Part shown: piece by piece, positions 1-8,884 of the stretch | How the letters are laid out: every line of letters starts with the position of its first letter | Numbering within the stretch: position 1 is the first letter of the stretch | DNA from: Ulvibacter sp. MAR_2010_11 | GTDB lineage: Bacteria; Bacteroidota; Bacteroidia; Flavobacteriales; Flavobacteriaceae | DNA length: 64,000 bases | Direction: 5' to 3' | Assembly (NCBI RefSeq): GCF_002813135.1 | Contig: NZ_PHTY01000001.1 | Coordinates: 1,297,501 to 1,361,500 of the forward strand | Translations under genes and position numbers: made by a program | Notes under the pieces: model-generated | The model's input: only the letters and a program-made list of their open reading frames with translations | Databases searched by the model: none | What the model was told of the DNA's origin: nothing

Positions 1-2
1 TT

Positions 3-1274
3 GCAGCCATGAAGCTTGTAAAGAAGGCTGAAGTGCCTGTGGTTCCAATTTATTTTCACGCCAAAAACAGTAAATTCTTTTACAGGTTGGCAAAATTGAG
101 TGATACGTTGCGCACTGCGAAACTGCCTTCCGAATTGTTAACACAGAAAGAGCGCGTAATAAAAGTGCGTATTGGGAATCCTATTTCGGCAGAAGACCAA
201 AGAGAACACGAAAGCCTGGATGCGTTTACTGAATTTCTTAGAAAGAAAACTTATGTGCTGGCGAATCCTTTTCAGAAGAAAACATTGTTGGATAACATTC
301 CGAAGAATTTAAAAATACCGAAGCCTCCCAAGAAAATTGCCGGTGCAATTTCGGTAGAAAAAATGGAAGCCGAAATGGAAGCATTGCGCGTTGCCGACAA
401 ACGCCTGCTTATAAGCAAGAATTATGAAGTCTTTTTGGCCCAGGCAGACCTTATCCCTAACACCTTACAGGAAATTGGAAGGTTGCGTGAGATTACGTTT
501 CGGGAAGTGGGTGAAGGAACCAATAAGGCAACCGACCTCGATAAATTTGACAGTTATTACCACCATATGTTTTTGTGGGATAACGACGCCCGAAAAATGG
601 CAGGTGCCTATAGAATGGGATTGGGTTCCATGATATTTCCCAGATACGGAATCGACGGCTTTTATTTACAGGACCTGTTCCGTTTTGAGCCCGAATTGTA
701 TTCCATGATGAGTAAATCCATCGAAATGGGACGCGCCTTTATTATAAAGGAATATCAGCTTCGCCCGATGCCGCTGTTTTTACTTTGGAAAGGAATTGTA
801 CACACTACGTTGCGCTATCCTGAACACAAATTTTTGATAGGTGGGGTGAGTATTAGCAATAAATTCTCTGAATTCTCCAAATCGTTGATGATTGAGTTTA
901 TGAAATCCAATTATTACGATCCGTATGTCGCGCAATATATCAATCCGAAGAAAGAGTTTAAGGTAAAACTGAAGGATGCCGATAAGGATTTTATCTTTGA
1001 TGAAAGTGAGGCAGATCTCAATAAATTCGACAAGATTATCGATGAGGTGGAGCCCGGCAGCTTACGACTTCCGGTTTTAATAAAAAAATACATCAAACAA
1101 AATGCAAAGGTAGTTGCGTTTAATGTAGACCCTCTGTTTAACAATGCGGTGGATGGGTTGATGTATATTCGAATCGCCGATCTTCCCGAAAGTACTGTAA
1201 AACCGGTTATGGAAGAATTTCAAGCCGAACTGGAAAAGCGTCTCGAGAAAGGGGAAAAAGGAGAGGAGGAATAG
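3..1274 (+). CDS. Lysophospholipid acyltransferase / GNAT (hemolysin-like) fusion protein, 5' end outside window
   Basis: The frame is open to the left edge of the window, and the first Met (base 9) lies inside a PlsC-type motif (AEVPVVPIYF), so this is the C-terminal ~424 residues of a longer protein, typically ~600 residues in Bacteroidota. Residues ~1-90 are the end of a PlsC acyltransferase domain. Residues ~120-330 resemble the hemolysin/OlsB-like GNAT acyltransferase (FREVGEGTNKATDLDKFD, then an RMG-LG core). Such fusions are linked by family knowledge to acylation of ornithine/glycine-type amino lipids at the inner membrane. The charged C-terminus (EKGEKGEEE) is probably a disordered tail. 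Domain identity is fairly sure; the exact lipid product is inferred. Confidence 0.8.
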   Translation, partial: AAMKLVKKAEVPVVPIYFHAKNSKFFYRLAKLSDTLRTAKLPSELLTQKERVIKVRIGNPISAEDQREHESLDAFTEFLRKKTYVLANPFQKKTLLDNIPKNLKIPKPPKKIAGAISVEKMEAEMEALRVADKRLLISKNYEVFLAQADLIPNTLQEIGRLREITFREVGEGTNKATDLDKFDSYYHHMFLWDNDARKMAGAYRMGLGSMIFPRYGIDGFYLQDLFRFEPELYSMMSKSIEMGRAFIIKEYQLRPMPLFLLWKGIVHTTLRYPEHKFLIGGVSISNKFSEFSKSLMIEFMKSNYYDPYVAQYINPKKEFKVKLKDADKDFIFDESEADLNKFDKIIDEVEPGSLRLPVLIKKYIKQNAKVVAFNVDPLFNNAVDGLMYIRIADLPESTVKPVMEEFQAELEKRLEKGEKGEEE

Positions 1275-1453
1275 CGCTAGTTATTTTTAATAGTTTTTCC
1301 GGCTTAATCTCAAAACAGATCCTACAGATAGTGTGATTTTCTTCAGAAAATAAGTCTCATTGCTTCCAATAGGTCTTTTTAGTTTCAATTTCTTAGTTGT
1401 TTTGTACTCAGTTTCGCCGCCGGCGAAGTATTCATTAATAAAATTTAAAAGCT

Positions 1454-3151
1454 ATGAAATTAATTAATTACGTTCAATTATTTTTGATTCTTTTACTGTC
1501 CGCATCGGGCAGTGCTCAAATGTACGATTGGGGTGGAGGTTTTGGAGGCATCGGGGAAGATGTTGTACGGGCAATGCATGTAACTAACGACGGTACTACC
1601 TATACTACAGGGTATTTTTCAGATACAGCCGATTTTGACATAAATCCGGCAATAGAATATCCTCTAACTTCCAATGGTTTTTTTGATGTGTTTGTTCAAA
1701 AAACAGACAGTGGCGGAAATCTGGTATGGGCCACGAACATTGGAGGAGAATTCTTTGAATATGCCGTGGGGATAACCACCGATACCGATGGAAATATTTA
1801 TGTTACCGGAGTGTACGAAGGGACCGTAGATTTTGATCCGGGGATTGGTACAACTCTGCTTACTTCTGCAGGAGGTTTGGATATTTTTGTGTTAAAACTC
1901 AACGAGGATGGAGGCTTTCTATGGGCCAGAAGTATTGGAGGCTCAGATTATGAAGAAACTACATCTATCGGGATTGCTCCAAATGGAGATGTTATTGTTC
2001 TTGGGTATTTTTATGAACCGGTCGATTTTGACCCCGGAGCCGCAGAATATATGATGTCATCTTTAGGTGCAGCAGATAGTTTTATTTTGCGTTTGGATGA
2101 GAACGGAGATTTTATTTCAGCCAACAGATATGGAGGGCCGGAGATGGATTTAGGGCTTGGGATGCAAATAAGCAATTCGGGTGATATATTTATTACCGGG
2201 TCTTTTTCAGGGACAGCCGATTTTGATCCAGATGATTTGAACGAACATTTGGTAACCGGTGTAGGAAATTTTTCCGGATATATGCTACATCTTACCGCCT
2301 CAGGAGAATTTGTAAAAGCCGCATTCACAGAAGGCGGAGAAACCCTGAGCAGGGCTATTACTACCGATACGCAGAATAATATTTATTTAACCGGTTATTT
2401 TAATGGGATTGTAAACTTTGCTCCAAACTCAGGAAATCCGGATTATATATTTACATCCGATGTTGCCTATAATGGGTTTGTAATGAAAATTGATGGTTCT
2501 GGAGATGTGATATGGGCTCGACAAATAGGTGATGAAAATGCGTTCTTCGCGTTTGATATTGCGGTTGCTTCAAATGGAGATGTCTTTTCGACCGGCTATT
2601 TTGATGGGACTGTAGATTTCGACCCATCAACTACTAATGAATACCTGTTAACAAAAGAATCACCCAATGCAATGGATGCCTTTTTAGTAAGACTTTCAAA
2701 TGATGGCAACTTTATCGCGGCATTCCAATTTGGAGGTGTTGACCTTATAGATACTAATTGTATGGGCATCGATGGATCAAATAATGTTTATCTATCGGCT
2801 CATTTTCAAACTGTTGTAGATATTAATCCGGAGGCCGGAAATTCTGAAATAATTACAGCTATCGATTTTAGAGACAGCTACCTAATAAAAATGGATACCG
2901 AAATTTTAAATAATCCGGACGCACAAGGCGCATCGATAGGGTTCTATCCCAATCCGGTTCAAAACCAACTTTTTGTCACCGGAAAAGAGAGTTTAGCGGG
3001 AAGTGAATTTAGAATTTTTAATACGATGGGACAGCTTGTTTTAAGTGGAACACTTAGTCAAAATCAAAGCATCGATTTTCATCAAATTACAAAAGGACTT
3101 TACTTTTTAAAAATTGGAAACTACCCTAGTCTTAAAATAATTAAGGACTAG
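1454..3151 (+). CDS. Secreted T9SS type A cargo protein with seven DFDP (SBBP-like) repeats
   Basis: A signal peptide (residues 1-21, ending SGSAQ) is followed by about seven repeats of ~65 residues. Each carries a GYF-x-(G/D)TVDFDPG-type turn and an ILR/VLKL strand, and they resemble beta-propeller SBBP repeats. The last ~75 residues are a Por secretion C-terminal sorting domain (FYPNPVQNQL, then GLYFLKIGNY and KIIKD). The protein should cross the inner membrane by Sec and the outer membrane by the type IX system, and then be anchored or released. The acidic DFDP/DINP turns could bind calcium, which is inference. A small dyad (TTCGCC-GCC-GGCGAA, 1413-1427) sits in the leader. An AraC regulator follows 57 bases downstream. 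The ligand is unknown. Confidence 0.85.
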   Translation: MKLINYVQLFLILLLSASGSAQMYDWGGGFGGIGEDVVRAMHVTNDGTTYTTGYFSDTADFDINPAIEYPLTSNGFFDVFVQKTDSGGNLVWATNIGGEFFEYAVGITTDTDGNIYVTGVYEGTVDFDPGIGTTLLTSAGGLDIFVLKLNEDGGFLWARSIGGSDYEETTSIGIAPNGDVIVLGYFYEPVDFDPGAAEYMMSSLGAADSFILRLDENGDFISANRYGGPEMDLGLGMQISNSGDIFITGSFSGTADFDPDDLNEHLVTGVGNFSGYMLHLTASGEFVKAAFTEGGETLSRAITTDTQNNIYLTGYFNGIVNFAPNSGNPDYIFTSDVAYNGFVMKIDGSGDVIWARQIGDENAFFAFDIAVASNGDVFSTGYFDGTVDFDPSTTNEYLLTKESPNAMDAFLVRLSNDGNFIAAFQFGGVDLIDTNCMGIDGSNNVYLSAHFQTVVDINPEAGNSEIITAIDFRDSYLIKMDTEILNNPDAQGASIGFYPNPVQNQLFVTGKESLAGSEFRIFNTMGQLVLSGTLSQNQSIDFHQITKGLYFLKIGNYPSLKIIKD

Positions 3152-3208
3152 TTTTTCCAACGAGGAAATACGTTTTGTAAATCTACAAATTATGTGCTAC
3201 TTTTCGGT

Positions 3209-4384
3209 ATGGAAAAGTGGATCATGTTTGTAGATTTTATATTAATAGCGGGCATGTCTCTTCTGGGCTTGTTCGTTATTTTTTTGCTTAAATCGCACAC
3301 AAGTTTTTCAAAAAAACTGCTCATACTATTTTTTGCCAGTTCCTTTTTCTTCTTGTTGTATTACTATTCCTATCTGCATAGATCTCAAGTTTTAGGCGCC
3401 GTCGCAATTTTATTCGGTAATGGTGCCGGATTCTTGCTAGGACCTGTCTTGCTGTTTTACATTAAGTCTTTAATTTTTCCAAAGGAAAAGATTGTACGCC
3501 CGCTTTTACTTCATTTGACGCCGTTTTATATATTTTGGTTTTTAGTATCGTTGCCAATTGCACTGAGTCTTGGAGCAAATATTTTCAGATCCTATCATGA
3601 CAATTATATGATTGTTGGGGATTATATCAATATTGGAGAGAATATCTATTTTATAGTATACGCCTTTCTGGCATTACAATTGGTAAAGCAAATTAATCGA
3701 GGATCCGAAGAGAGTTATTCCTTTATAGATGAGAACAATCTGCGATGGGCCGAATACTTAATTATTGGATTAATGGGGATTATAATTTTAGATAGCTTTT
3801 TCTCTGTCTACGAACTTATTTTCCCCCCAATTTCATGGAATATTGGAACAGTAATCGCCTTTTTATTTGTTGGATTGTATAGTTTTTTGGGCTACAAAGG
3901 GATGTTCCAGTCCAATATTTTACTTCCTAATTTTCTAATTGTCGATGTTTCAACTGTCGATATCAAAGAAAGTGAGATTAAACCCGACTCGAAATTACAG
4001 CGGCCTATCCGGCACTTGGATACTTTTTCAGAAATAGAAATCAATCAGCTAAAGGAAAAGCTATATTCACTTTTGGAAGGAGATAAGATTTATTTAAATG
4101 AATCGTTGAGCCTCTCCGACATTTCAAATGAGTTGAAAATTACGGATAAAAAATTATCGGAACTTTTGAATCAGCATCTTAACATAAATTTTTACAATTT
4201 TATTAATGAATACCGTGTCGCTGAAGTGAAGGAGCGGTTACAAAACCCCGAAAACGCAAAATATACACTATTAGGGATTGCCTACGATTGTGGTTTTCAA
4301 TCCAAAGCAAGCTTTAACAGGATATTTAAACAGAAGACAGGCATGTCACCATCTAAGTATAGAAAAATGGTAGCTTCGACTTAA
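3209..4384 (+). CDS. Membrane-anchored AraC-family transcriptional regulator
   Basis: The N-terminal ~235 residues hold about seven hydrophobic segments. They are followed by a cytoplasmic linker and a C-terminal AraC helix-turn-helix pair (LSLSDISNELKITDKKLSELLN, then YTLLGIAYDCGFQSKASFNRIFK and GMSPSKYRK). This 7TM-HTH_18 architecture is common in Flavobacteriia and is thought to let a membrane signal control transcription directly. I chose the ATG at 3209 (MEKWIMFVDF), next to the first membrane helix. A GTG at 3194 and an ATG at 3224 are alternatives. It lies just after a T9SS cargo gene on the same strand, which may be co-transcribed or a target. It converges with the YitT gene, with only 8 bases between the stops. 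Confidence 0.85.
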   Translation: MEKWIMFVDFILIAGMSLLGLFVIFLLKSHTSFSKKLLILFFASSFFFLLYYYSYLHRSQVLGAVAILFGNGAGFLLGPVLLFYIKSLIFPKEKIVRPLLLHLTPFYIFWFLVSLPIALSLGANIFRSYHDNYMIVGDYINIGENIYFIVYAFLALQLVKQINRGSEESYSFIDENNLRWAEYLIIGLMGIIILDSFFSVYELIFPPISWNIGTVIAFLFVGLYSFLGYKGMFQSNILLPNFLIVDVSTVDIKESEIKPDSKLQRPIRHLDTFSEIEINQLKEKLYSLLEGDKIYLNESLSLSDISNELKITDKKLSELLNQHLNINFYNFINEYRVAEVKERLQNPENAKYTLLGIAYDCGFQSKASFNRIFKQKTGMSPSKYRKMVAST

Positions 4385-4392
4385 TTAATATA

Positions 4393-5361
4393 TTATTTTA
4401 GAGGTCTTTTCTTTATCATTCCTCCCTTGGCGTCCTTGATACTATGCATTACAATAAAGGCATCTTTGTCAATTTTATCTATCTCAGTCTGCAATTTGGC
4501 AAGCTCCAAACGCGTAATGAGGGTATAAATTATATCTGAATCTTTTAAACGGTCACCTCTTTTTCCAAAACCTCTTTTTCCATTATAGATAGTACATCCC
4601 CTTCCCATTTTTTCAATGATGGCTAATCGAATATCTTCACTAAAATCTGAAATAATCGTTACCCCTACATATTCTTCAATACCGGATACGACAAAATCGA
4701 CAGTCTTGGATGCTGCCAAATAAGTAAGCATTGCGTAGAGCGCTGTTTCGGTTGAAAAAATGTAAGCTGCGACACCAAAAATCAGAACATTAAAGAGCAA
4801 AATTACATCACCAATTGTAAGCGCTGTTTTCTTACTGATATATATTGCCAATACTTCTGTCCCGTCTATCACAGCACCTCCTCGAATGGCCAGACCTATT
4901 CCTGCTCCCAAAAAGAACCCTCCAAATACCGCTATTAATAGTTTATCGTCGGTGATTGTGGGAAGTTCAATAAAGTGCACTGAAATAGCCAAAATAGCAA
5001 TGGCTAAAAGACTACGAATTGCAAAATTCTTGCCGACGGTAGAAAGTCCCAGAATTATAAACGGAAGGTTTACCGCAACTAAAAACAAGGATAATGAAAG
5101 CCCTGTAATGTCGGTTAAAATAAGAGATATACCCGTAACTCCTCCATCGATAAATGCATTGGGAAGCAAAAAACCCTTTAACCCTATACTTGCTGAAATA
5201 ACTCCCAAAACTATCAAAGCACTGTCTTTGATCAAGTGTGAGAATTCAACTTTAGCAGCTCTGAGCTCTTTCTCATATTGTTGCTTGGTTTTCGAAAGAT
5301 GTTTGCCTTGCGGCTTACTCTTTATAACCTGCGTAACGATGTATTGAAAAAGATAATTCAT
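4393..5361 (-). CDS. YitT family membrane protein (DUF161 + DUF2179)
   Basis: This 322-residue protein has five or six membrane helices (residues ~45-225, with glycine-rich GGFFLGAGIGLAIRGGAVIDG) and a C-terminal soluble DUF2179 domain (~230-315, TIISDFSEDIRLAIIEK and GRGCTIYNGKRGFGKRGD). This is the standard YitT architecture. The N-terminal ~40 residues are basic and cytoplasmic. Function in the family is not firmly known; it is annotated as a possible transporter or sensor with a ligand-binding tail. It stands between an AraC regulator (convergent) and an S10 peptidase gene (32 bases upstream, same strand). Confidence 0.85.
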   Translation of the reverse strand: MNYLFQYIVTQVIKSKPQGKHLSKTKQQYEKELRAAKVEFSHLIKDSALIVLGVISASIGLKGFLLPNAFIDGGVTGISLILTDITGLSLSLFLVAVNLPFIILGLSTVGKNFAIRSLLAIAILAISVHFIELPTITDDKLLIAVFGGFFLGAGIGLAIRGGAVIDGTEVLAIYISKKTALTIGDVILLFNVLIFGVAAYIFSTETALYAMLTYLAASKTVDFVVSGIEEYVGVTIISDFSEDIRLAIIEKMGRGCTIYNGKRGFGKRGDRLKDSDIIYTLITRLELAKLQTEIDKIDKDAFIVMHSIKDAKGGMIKKRPLK

Positions 5362-5393
5362 ATGGTTATTATTTTTTAGATGAGCAATTTAGA

Positions 5394-6884
5394 TCAATAT
5401 TTAGCCGCTTTTCCTTTGGCAGCCGTATTTTGAATAAAGGCTCGTAAGTGGTCATTGGCTGCTTTCAGGTCTTCCCGCCGAAGGTACATCATATGGCCGC
5501 TTCGATAACCTTGAAAACTCAGACGATCTTTCATCTTCCCACTGGGATCAATTTGCCACATGGTATATTTCGCATTAAAATAGGTAGTAGCCCCGTCGTA
5601 ATAACCACTTTGAAACAAAACGTTAAGGTATGGGTTTTCTGCCATTGCCTGTCTCAAATCATCACGAACATTATTGTTTTCGTTATTCCACGGATGTACA
5701 TTTCCAAACATATTGTATTTGGTATCGGTAATAAAATGAAGGTGTTCCCGTAAGTAATAATTAATTGCCGGGGTAAAGGAATGCAACCATGAAGTAAGTT
5801 CGGCACTGTAATCGGGGCGAATTCCGGCTTCGCTTCGGTCCAATCCTAAATAACGGGAATCCAAACGCCCAATAGTGTTTCCTGTTTTGTCACGCAATAA
5901 TTCTTTCCAAAAAAACTGTGTTGGCACATCGAGATTGTTTTGGAGGATCGATTTTTTGGATAGCCCTGAGTAGTAGGCAATTTTTTCGGCTACATTATTT
6001 TTTTCGGTTTCACCAATAAATCCGCCTTTGGCCAATGCCGGCATTAGGGAGTTTATAGCAAAGTCTTCGGCTTCGGGTAATACATCAGTTAAATCTTTTT
6101 GCTGCAATGCCGAAGGCAACATTTTATGATGCCATGCAGCCGCTGTAAAATAAGGCAGATTTAATGCTGACGCCACCGCTGCATCGCTGTTAAAAACCTG
6201 ATAATCGGCCGGGGAAACCATAATTACTCCGTTGAGGTACATCCACTGGGATTCCTGAAGCTCCAGTGCCAAGCCTGCAACGCGTGTGCCTCCGTAACTC
6301 TCACCAATTATATACTTTGGAGAACGCCAGCGGTTGTGCCGACTCACAAAGGTATTTACCCAAGTAGCCAGATACTTTATATCGGCATTTATTCCGAAGA
6401 ATTTATCGCGATCTACTTCTTTCCCACTTTCGGGAATAGTTCGGGAATATCCGGTATTCGCAGGATTCACAAATACAATATCGGCAACATCCAACACCGA
6501 ATACGGATTCTCGCTCACTCCATACGGCTGCACCGGATAACCTTCGTCATCGATATTTAAAACCATTGGGCCGGTATAGGCAACATGCATCCACACCGAA
6601 GCCGATCCCGGACCTCCGTTAAAGGAAATAAGCAAAGGACGGGTTTCGTTATTGCCTGCGTTGGTGCGCTTGTAATAGGTATACTGAAGGGTGGCGACAG
6701 GCTTTCCGAGTTCATCCCAAACAGGCTGCATTCCTGCAGTTGCAGTATATGAAATTTTTGTTCCGTTAATTGTTGAATTATGTTGTGTAACAATCAAAGT
6801 ATCGATTGGGATGCTTCGGTTTTGAGCTGAAAGAGTTACACAAAAAATGGCGCTGAGAAAAAAGGTGATGGTCGATATTTTCAT
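5394..6884 (-). CDS. S10 family serine carboxypeptidase-like protein, secreted
   Basis: It has a signal peptide (MKISTITFFLSAIFCVTLSAQ) and a full alpha/beta hydrolase of the S10 family. The oxyanion-hole motif NGGPGSAS is at ~89-96, the nucleophile Ser196 is in GESYGG, an acid is in SGYYDGAT, and the histidine is in GYRSGHMMY near the C-terminus. I moved the start 13 codons in from the longest frame because the upstream residues (MRGEPYYPLTNES) precede the signal peptide. It is predicted to trim C-terminal residues from peptides in the periplasm. It is monocistronic or precedes yitT. Its upstream neighbours are a DoxX/cupin cluster on the same strand. Confidence 0.88.
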   Translation of the reverse strand: MKISTITFFLSAIFCVTLSAQNRSIPIDTLIVTQHNSTINGTKISYTATAGMQPVWDELGKPVATLQYTYYKRTNAGNNETRPLLISFNGGPGSASVWMHVAYTGPMVLNIDDEGYPVQPYGVSENPYSVLDVADIVFVNPANTGYSRTIPESGKEVDRDKFFGINADIKYLATWVNTFVSRHNRWRSPKYIIGESYGGTRVAGLALELQESQWMYLNGVIMVSPADYQVFNSDAAVASALNLPYFTAAAWHHKMLPSALQQKDLTDVLPEAEDFAINSLMPALAKGGFIGETEKNNVAEKIAYYSGLSKKSILQNNLDVPTQFFWKELLRDKTGNTIGRLDSRYLGLDRSEAGIRPDYSAELTSWLHSFTPAINYYLREHLHFITDTKYNMFGNVHPWNNENNNVRDDLRQAMAENPYLNVLFQSGYYDGATTYFNAKYTMWQIDPSGKMKDRLSFQGYRSGHMMYLRREDLKAANDHLRAFIQNTAAKGKAAKY

Positions 6885-7005
6885 TGATTCGTTGGTTAAA
6901 GGGTAATAGGGTTCTCCTCTCAAAGATATAAGAATCCATACAGTTTTAATCGAATTAAAATGTAGAATAGAAAATTTGCTCGAAAAATTTTAGAATAACC
7001 TCAAA

Positions 7006-7389
7006 TTAAAATATCACAAGCAATCCACCTCCCGTAACCAGAATGACAAAAGCTCCTGCAAACAACAAAAGGTCATAGTGCCAACCGTACCCCTTTTCTT
7101 CATAAAAACCGGTTTTCCAAACCATTATTTTTTTCTGCATAGCACCCAGCATAACCATCATAATTATTGCAGCTCCAATTTGGGCCGCAAGTCCAAAGGC
7201 AATAGAAATTGCCGCAATTAATTCGACTGCACCCAAAACAGTCGTGGCTGCGGGAGACATCCCGATACTTTTACCTCTTTCCTCAGGATTTTGCATATGA
7301 CTTTTTCCGCTTGAGAAAAATATGATCGCAATAATGATACGCAATAATAAAAGGGCATACGGCGCTAAGAAAATTACGTCTACTACCAT
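7006..7389 (-). CDS. DoxX-like small membrane protein
   Basis: This 127-residue protein has four hydrophobic helices (residues ~7-25, 47-70, 70-90, 103-127). The first ends in an FFSSGKSH motif typical of DoxX/DoxD-type proteins, and GWHYDLLLFAGA starts the last. Family members are associated with redox or thiosulfate-linked membrane processes, but most are uncharacterised. It is the last gene of a minus-strand run of TPR lipoprotein, peptidase-like hydrolase, cupin and this gene, 31 bases after the cupin gene. Confidence 0.75.
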   Translation of the reverse strand: MVVDVIFLAPYALLLLRIIIAIIFFSSGKSHMQNPEERGKSIGMSPAATTVLGAVELIAAISIAFGLAAQIGAAIIMMVMLGAMQKKIMVWKTGFYEEKGYGWHYDLLLFAGAFVILVTGGGLLVIF

Positions 7390-7420
7390 AACAAAGTTTT
7401 ATTTAAAGATACTAATTTCT

Positions 7421-7792
7421 TTATTTTGGTTCAAAAATTAAGAACACAGCCGTACTGTCGCCAATGTTTAAGACTTCGTGCCATTCGATGCGTTCGTTAT
7501 AATAATTGTATCCGGTAGGAACATTCACTTCCCTAGTACCTGTAGTGTCTTTAATTCGGAATTTACTCCCGGCCAGAGTATACCCAAAATGTGCATTATG
7601 ATAATGTCTTTCGTGACCTACGCCGGGAGGGAAGGTGCATTGTAACACCCTTAGTTCTGAATTCTCCTGTAAAATTTCACAGACTGCCTGCTGCTCCCAA
7701 CCTGCTTGTAATGGGTCTGGCAGGGGTTCTTTTACTTGAATCTCACAAGAACTAAAAACGAGAGTCGTAACTAATAGTACAAATGATTTCAT
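7421..7792 (-). CDS. Cupin-fold lipoprotein
   Basis: I chose the ATG at 7792 because it opens a lipoprotein signal (MKSFVLLVTTLVFSSC, lipid cysteine at residue 16). The upstream residues in the longest frame overlap the preceding gene. The body is a small cupin: PPGVGHERHYHNAHFGYTL carries the metal-type histidines of motif 1, and INERIEWHE-VLNIGDSTAVFLI is motif 2. It lies 4 bases after the stop of the hydrolase gene, so the two are probably translationally coupled. It is predicted to sit in the periplasm, anchored to a membrane. The substrate is unknown. Confidence 0.78.
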   Translation of the reverse strand: MKSFVLLVTTLVFSSCEIQVKEPLPDPLQAGWEQQAVCEILQENSELRVLQCTFPPGVGHERHYHNAHFGYTLAGSKFRIKDTTGTREVNVPTGYNYYNERIEWHEVLNIGDSTAVFLIFEPK

Positions 7793-7796
7793 GGCT

Positions 7797-8846
7797 TTAA
7801 AATGCTCCCGAATCCACATCTTTTATAAATTGAATAACGCCCGGAAAGTAGTTTTTTGGATCGTCGTATTGAGATAAATGACTTCCGTTAGGACACAATA
7901 AGAAGCGTCCGTTTTGCACTTCCGAAGCCATCCATTCCATGTATTTGGGATCCATCGTATCGTAGGTAGCACCAATCATCAAGGTAGGAACTTTGAGCGT
8001 ATTTAATTTGCCGGAAACATCCCATCCTTTTAAGGATGCATCTCCGGTGATTCCAAATTCACTGTATCCCTGCATGGCGATGTAAATATTCGGGTTGAGG
8101 TGTTTCATGGCCCGATTTACCGATTCGGGCCAATTGTCTGTTGGCATTCGCAAGAAATGCTCGGTATAATAATGTTGCGTTACCAGTTCGGCATATCTTG
8201 GATTCCCGAAGTCGTTTTTAACTTCCATCGCTTTAATTTCGGCGTAAATTTCGGCGGGCATTTGTGGCCCCAGTACTTCGGAGGCGTATTTTTCATATTC
8301 AGGTATGCTTGCCATCATGTTAGAGACGATGAGTCCCTTCAGATTATCCTGATATTTTAGCGCGTATTCCATAGCTAAAATTCCGCCCCAGGATTGCCCT
8401 AGCAGGTAGAAATTATTGTTGTCAAGACCTAGCGCTTTGCGTACCTGTTCCACTTCTTCCACAAAATGCTTGGTAGTCCATAAGGTAGAATCGTTGGGCT
8501 GGTCGCTGTAATAAGAATCCAGTTGGTCGTAATAAATGTATTCGATGCCTTCTTTGGGCATAAAACCATCGAAGCTTTCAAAAAACTCGTGTGTCCCACC
8601 CGGACCACCGTGTAGCAGCAGCACTTTCATTTTAGGATTGTTTCCCACTCTTTTGGTCCAAACGTCGAAGGTGCCTTTTTCGGTAGTAATAGGAATCATT
8701 TTAATTCCGCCGGTAAGCTGATCCTCGCTATTCGAATAATCGAAATAGGAATCATTGCAATCGGTTGCAGCATGTTCGTGCTGCTTTTCGGAACAACCCA
8801 AAAGAAGAAACATGATGGTAAATAAAGAGAAAATCGGACTTTTCAT
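7797..8846 (-). CDS. Proline iminopeptidase-like alpha/beta hydrolase (S33), lipoprotein
   Basis: A lipoprotein signal (FTIMFLLLGCSEK, lipid Cys18) precedes an S33 hydrolase. HGGPGGTHEFF is the oxyanion-loop signature of proline iminopeptidases, GQSWGG holds the nucleophile serine, and GATYDTMDP and NGSHLSQYDDP carry the acid and histidine. At 349 residues it fits the family. Predicted activity is release of N-terminal proline or a related small amide/ester cleavage, outside the cytoplasm. It is downstream of a TPR lipoprotein (38 bases) and upstream of a cupin lipoprotein, so the set may handle a periplasmic peptide or small molecule. Confidence 0.85.
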   Translation of the reverse strand: MKSPIFSLFTIMFLLLGCSEKQHEHAATDCNDSYFDYSNSEDQLTGGIKMIPITTEKGTFDVWTKRVGNNPKMKVLLLHGGPGGTHEFFESFDGFMPKEGIEYIYYDQLDSYYSDQPNDSTLWTTKHFVEEVEQVRKALGLDNNNFYLLGQSWGGILAMEYALKYQDNLKGLIVSNMMASIPEYEKYASEVLGPQMPAEIYAEIKAMEVKNDFGNPRYAELVTQHYYTEHFLRMPTDNWPESVNRAMKHLNPNIYIAMQGYSEFGITGDASLKGWDVSGKLNTLKVPTLMIGATYDTMDPKYMEWMASEVQNGRFLLCPNGSHLSQYDDPKNYFPGVIQFIKDVDSGAF

Positions 8847-8884
8847 GAGATGGTTTTTAATGGAGTTTCGGAAGTGTTTTGCCG

